Assembly (NCBI RefSeq): GCF_036226525.1
Contig: NZ_CP108487.1
Coordinates: forward strand, 2,480,001-2,544,000
Direction of reading: 5' to 3'
From: Kribbella sp. NBC_01245
Lineage (GTDB): Bacteria; Actinomycetota; Actinomycetes; Propionibacteriales; Kribbellaceae
DNA length: 64,000 bases
The notes below the pieces were generated by a model that worked only from the letters and a program-made list of their open reading frames with translations, made no database searches and was not told the DNA's origin. Shown piece by piece: positions 63,001-64,000 of this stretch (positions are counted from its first letter, which is position 1; each line of letters begins with the position of its first letter). Both the position numbers and the translations under genes were made by a program.

Positions 63001-63122
63001 TCGCGCCATACCCGGCATCAGTCGCGCCGGCGGGCGTCAGCCGCGCACACGCGCATGCGGACGACCCGGAATTCTGGTGGCACGAGCCGGAGTGGCTGCA
63101 TCGTGTCTGCTGCGAGGGCTGA
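60066..63122 (+). CDS. Tat-exported TolB-like beta-propeller fused to an amidohydrolase
   Basis: A 1018-residue secreted protein. GTG 60066 begins SKNWSISRRRALQLSG, a twin-arginine signal. Residues about 50-600 hold repeats of the WD40/TolB-like PD40 type (SPDGRYLALD, SPDGRSLIFQSYRDGNFHLW, SPDGKQVAYQDQDG and others), forming one or two beta propellers. The last 400 residues are an amidohydrolase with metal-site segments VMPGLIDAHNHWHLRG, LQLSSHYLYPAEH, MEHTG and IAGTDAPLDNVAI. Similar fusions are annotated as secreted cyclic-amide or peptide hydrolases; the substrate here is unknown. The AGGAACGGATCCAACT leader carries the ribosome site. Confidence 0.9.
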   Translation: MSKNWSISRRRALQLSGAIAASSTVTLPATASAETQNAATLTEGTNFMVAVSPDGRYLALDLVTSIWILPAAGGEAQRLTDDLQDATRPRWSPDGRSLIFQSYRDGNFHLWTIGADGNGLRQLTTGRYDHREPHYTPDGKSIVFSSDRSGNGTYGIHRLDVATGTISALTDTLTEEAEPTVSRDGAKVAFTVDVAAIDELDLATGQRRTVVAASTGTTLYGPSYDDKQVLAYVRLTGPKADLVIGGQAVTSGKDVFAVPPSWSPTGGFHYTADGLIHRQDASVITFAATVPVTSRRPRPKSPDIESTRRRPALGIASPTASPDGKTIAFRALNALWIADLDGRAQPRKVVADGYFNSDPDFSPDGRSLLYASDKDGTADLWSYDLASGNKRKLTTLPGAQTAPRYSPDGKQVAYQDQDGIAWVLDLATGQPKQVTPTLFQPGRVSWAPDGKTLVLAAVKAFSKRFREGTSQLLYVDVVTGAFEYVEPMPFRSLATRGDDGPVFAPDGKHLAFVVESLLYVVPVDARGRFTGEPRAVTSEATDSPVWLDARTLLYLHNGRLRRTTIAGTRATTIRLDLTWQRATINEHVTIHAGALWDGRSKALENDVDIVLDGGRIAAVRPHRGKPDIDASAMTVMPGLIDAHNHWHLRGRAWGARQGLLWLAYGITTTRSPGDPVYQMQETREALANGSLIGPRYFATGEAIDGSRVFYNFMRPTLSLAQLGRELDRVEGLAYDLVKTYVRLPIEYQRRTIAAVHQLGLQLSSHYLYPAEHLGMDGMEHTGATNRLGYSHTVSRLGRAYADVITLFTRSGMSVTPTLFNSTMAHVDDPSLLTDRRTTRLFPSWEYAALQTEVETAKGPAGATTRALLAGNVDMVLRIHRGGGLVIAGTDAPLDNVAISLHANLRSMVAGGFTPYEALTTATHNPAKWLQLEDKLGVVKPGAQADLAFVRGNPLADIRAAADVQQVMVGGRLHTVDSLLAPYPASVAPAGVSRAHAHADDPEFWWHEPEWLHRVCCEG

Positions 63123-63127
63123 CGGCG

Positions 63128-63138
63128 GAAACGTTCCC
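63128..63138. promoter_or_regulatory. Candidate LacI-type operator
   Basis: GGAAACGTTCC is a near-palindrome with a central CG, followed by CCAAACATTTCC, which could be a second half-site. It lies between the propeller gene and the GH97 gene, 103 bases upstream of the latter. Confidence 0.35.
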
Positions 63139-63240
63139 AAACATTTCCGAACAGGTTATTGCGTCATCGAACATTAGCTCTTAGGTTGACCGGCACCAGA
63201 GGTGTTTCCGCCCATTCACCTACCGTGAGGAAGTCCCGTC

Positions 63241-64000
63241 ATGGTGCCTCGATCAATCCTGCGCGGCCTCGCCGTCGCCGCCCTGCTACCCGCATTGGCC
63301 CTACCACCCGCCACAGCCTCCCCCGTCGCGGTCGACACCCAGCCGACCGCGACGTGGAGGCTGCAGGCGGCGAGCGGGCCGTCGGCCAAGGTCGAACTCA
63401 GCGAAGGCGGCCGCCTCAGCCTCGCGGTCGAGGTCAACGGAGCAACGCCCGTGCGAGCCGTCGACCTCGGCCTCGTCACGGCCACCGCCGACCTGTCGGG
63501 CGGGTTAACCGCACGTGGGCAGACGACGCGCGAGGTCCGCGAGACCTATCTCATGACGACCGGCAAGCAGCGCCAGCGGACCGTGCTCGCGCAGGAGACC
63601 CGACTGCGGTTCGCCAACCCCGCAGGCGCCGAGTTCACCCTCATCGTCCGTACGTCGGATGACGGCGTGGCCTACCGGTACGAACTACCCGCGGCAACGA
63701 CCGTCGAGCGCGAGTCCGGCGGGTACGAGTTCGCCGGCGACGCGACCAGCTGGCTCCAGCCGTACAACCCGCAACACGAGAACGAGCACGCCCAAGCGAC
63801 GGCCGCAACCGCACCGACCGGGCAATTCGGCCATCCCGCGTTGTTCCTTGCCGGCGGCAACTACGTGCTGCTGGCCGAATCCGGCCTCGACGGACGGTAC
63901 GCCGGCGCCCGGTTGCGCCATACGCAAGGCACACCCCGGTACGACGTACTGCTGGCGGACGAACGACCGGTCACCGGCGTCTCCCGGACGGCCTGGCGGA
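63241..64000 (+). CDS. Secreted GH97 glycoside hydrolase (3' end outside window)
   Basis: N-terminal 253 residues of a family 97 alpha-glucosidase/alpha-galactosidase-type enzyme. ATG 63241 follows GTGAGGAAGTCCCGTC, and a signal peptide ends near PATASPV. The visible part is the N-terminal beta-sandwich domain, with KVELSEGGRLSLAVEVNG, LIVRTSDDGVAYRYELP and the family signature SWLQPYNPQHENEHAQ. The catalytic barrel is beyond the window. A rare TTA Leu codon is present at 63505-63507, so production may depend on the bldA-type tRNA. Confidence 0.88.
   Translation, partial: MVPRSILRGLAVAALLPALALPPATASPVAVDTQPTATWRLQAASGPSAKVELSEGGRLSLAVEVNGATPVRAVDLGLVTATADLSGGLTARGQTTREVRETYLMTTGKQRQRTVLAQETRLRFANPAGAEFTLIVRTSDDGVAYRYELPAATTVERESGGYEFAGDATSWLQPYNPQHENEHAQATAATAPTGQFGHPALFLAGGNYVLLAESGLDGRYAGARLRHTQGTPRYDVLLADERPVTGVSRTAWR

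Overview
The window is high-GC actinobacterial chromosome, most like Kribbella or a related Propionibacteriales soil genus. This is an inference from actinobacterial families (DUF3040, SAV_6107-type HEPN, DUF6504), frequent GTG starts, CebR boxes, a mycobacterial-style LexA box and a large set of secreted plant-polymer enzymes. No tRNA, rRNA, CRISPR array or prophage was seen.

Layout. 1-6.8 kb: a DUF3040 protein cut by the window edge, a secreted M36 metalloprotease with PKD domains, a lipoprotein, and a minus-strand operon (DUF6504, HEPN, methyltransferase) below a perfect LexA box. 6.8-17.4 kb: DM13 protein, DUF4037, YbaK-type deacylase, a nucleotidyltransferase, a secreted amidase, DUF4126, a desaturase-like FAD enzyme, HelD-type helicase and an MFS exporter. 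17.4-20.5 kb: a 3.1-kb gene-poor convergent island of palindromic repeats carrying an IS30-family element. 20.5-29.7 kb: sixA-metF, GGPP synthase, an HTH protein, F420-type oxidoreductase, a broken SDR gene, an ECF sigma factor with its partner, and a thiE-RNase-barstar-GNAT operon. 29.7-36 kb: thiO, thiS, thiG, a small acidic secreted protein, a LysM/transglycosylase and a PASTA kinase. 36-36.7 kb: a second repeat cluster.

36.7-49.6 kb is a cellulose locus: GH5 enzyme (frameshifted at its 3' end), EamA transporter, NLP-type necrosis-inducing protein, GH15-like enzyme, a single-polypeptide GH9-GH6 cellulase, then cebEFG and cebR, with three CebR boxes between the cellulase and cebE. 49.6-55.6 kb is a PaaX-type regulator and a five-gene catabolic operon whose content matches the CoA-dependent hydroxycinnamate side-chain pathway (cou/phd type). 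Together these suggest joint use of cellulose and its ester-linked aromatics.

55.6-57.9 kb is a third repeat island, in which an IS110-family element sits inside one copy of the same 140-bp palindromic repeat with a CT core dinucleotide at both junctions and recognisable candidate bridge-RNA guides. 57.9-64 kb: a polyprenol-phosphate mannose synthase, a GH172 enzyme, a Tat-exported beta-propeller/amidohydrolase fusion, and the start of a GH97 enzyme.

The most unusual feature is the repeat system: a MITE-like palindrome with terminal inverted repeats that always follows a gene's stop codon in the same orientation, occurs as inverted pairs in two convergent intergenic islands, and serves as target for transposons.
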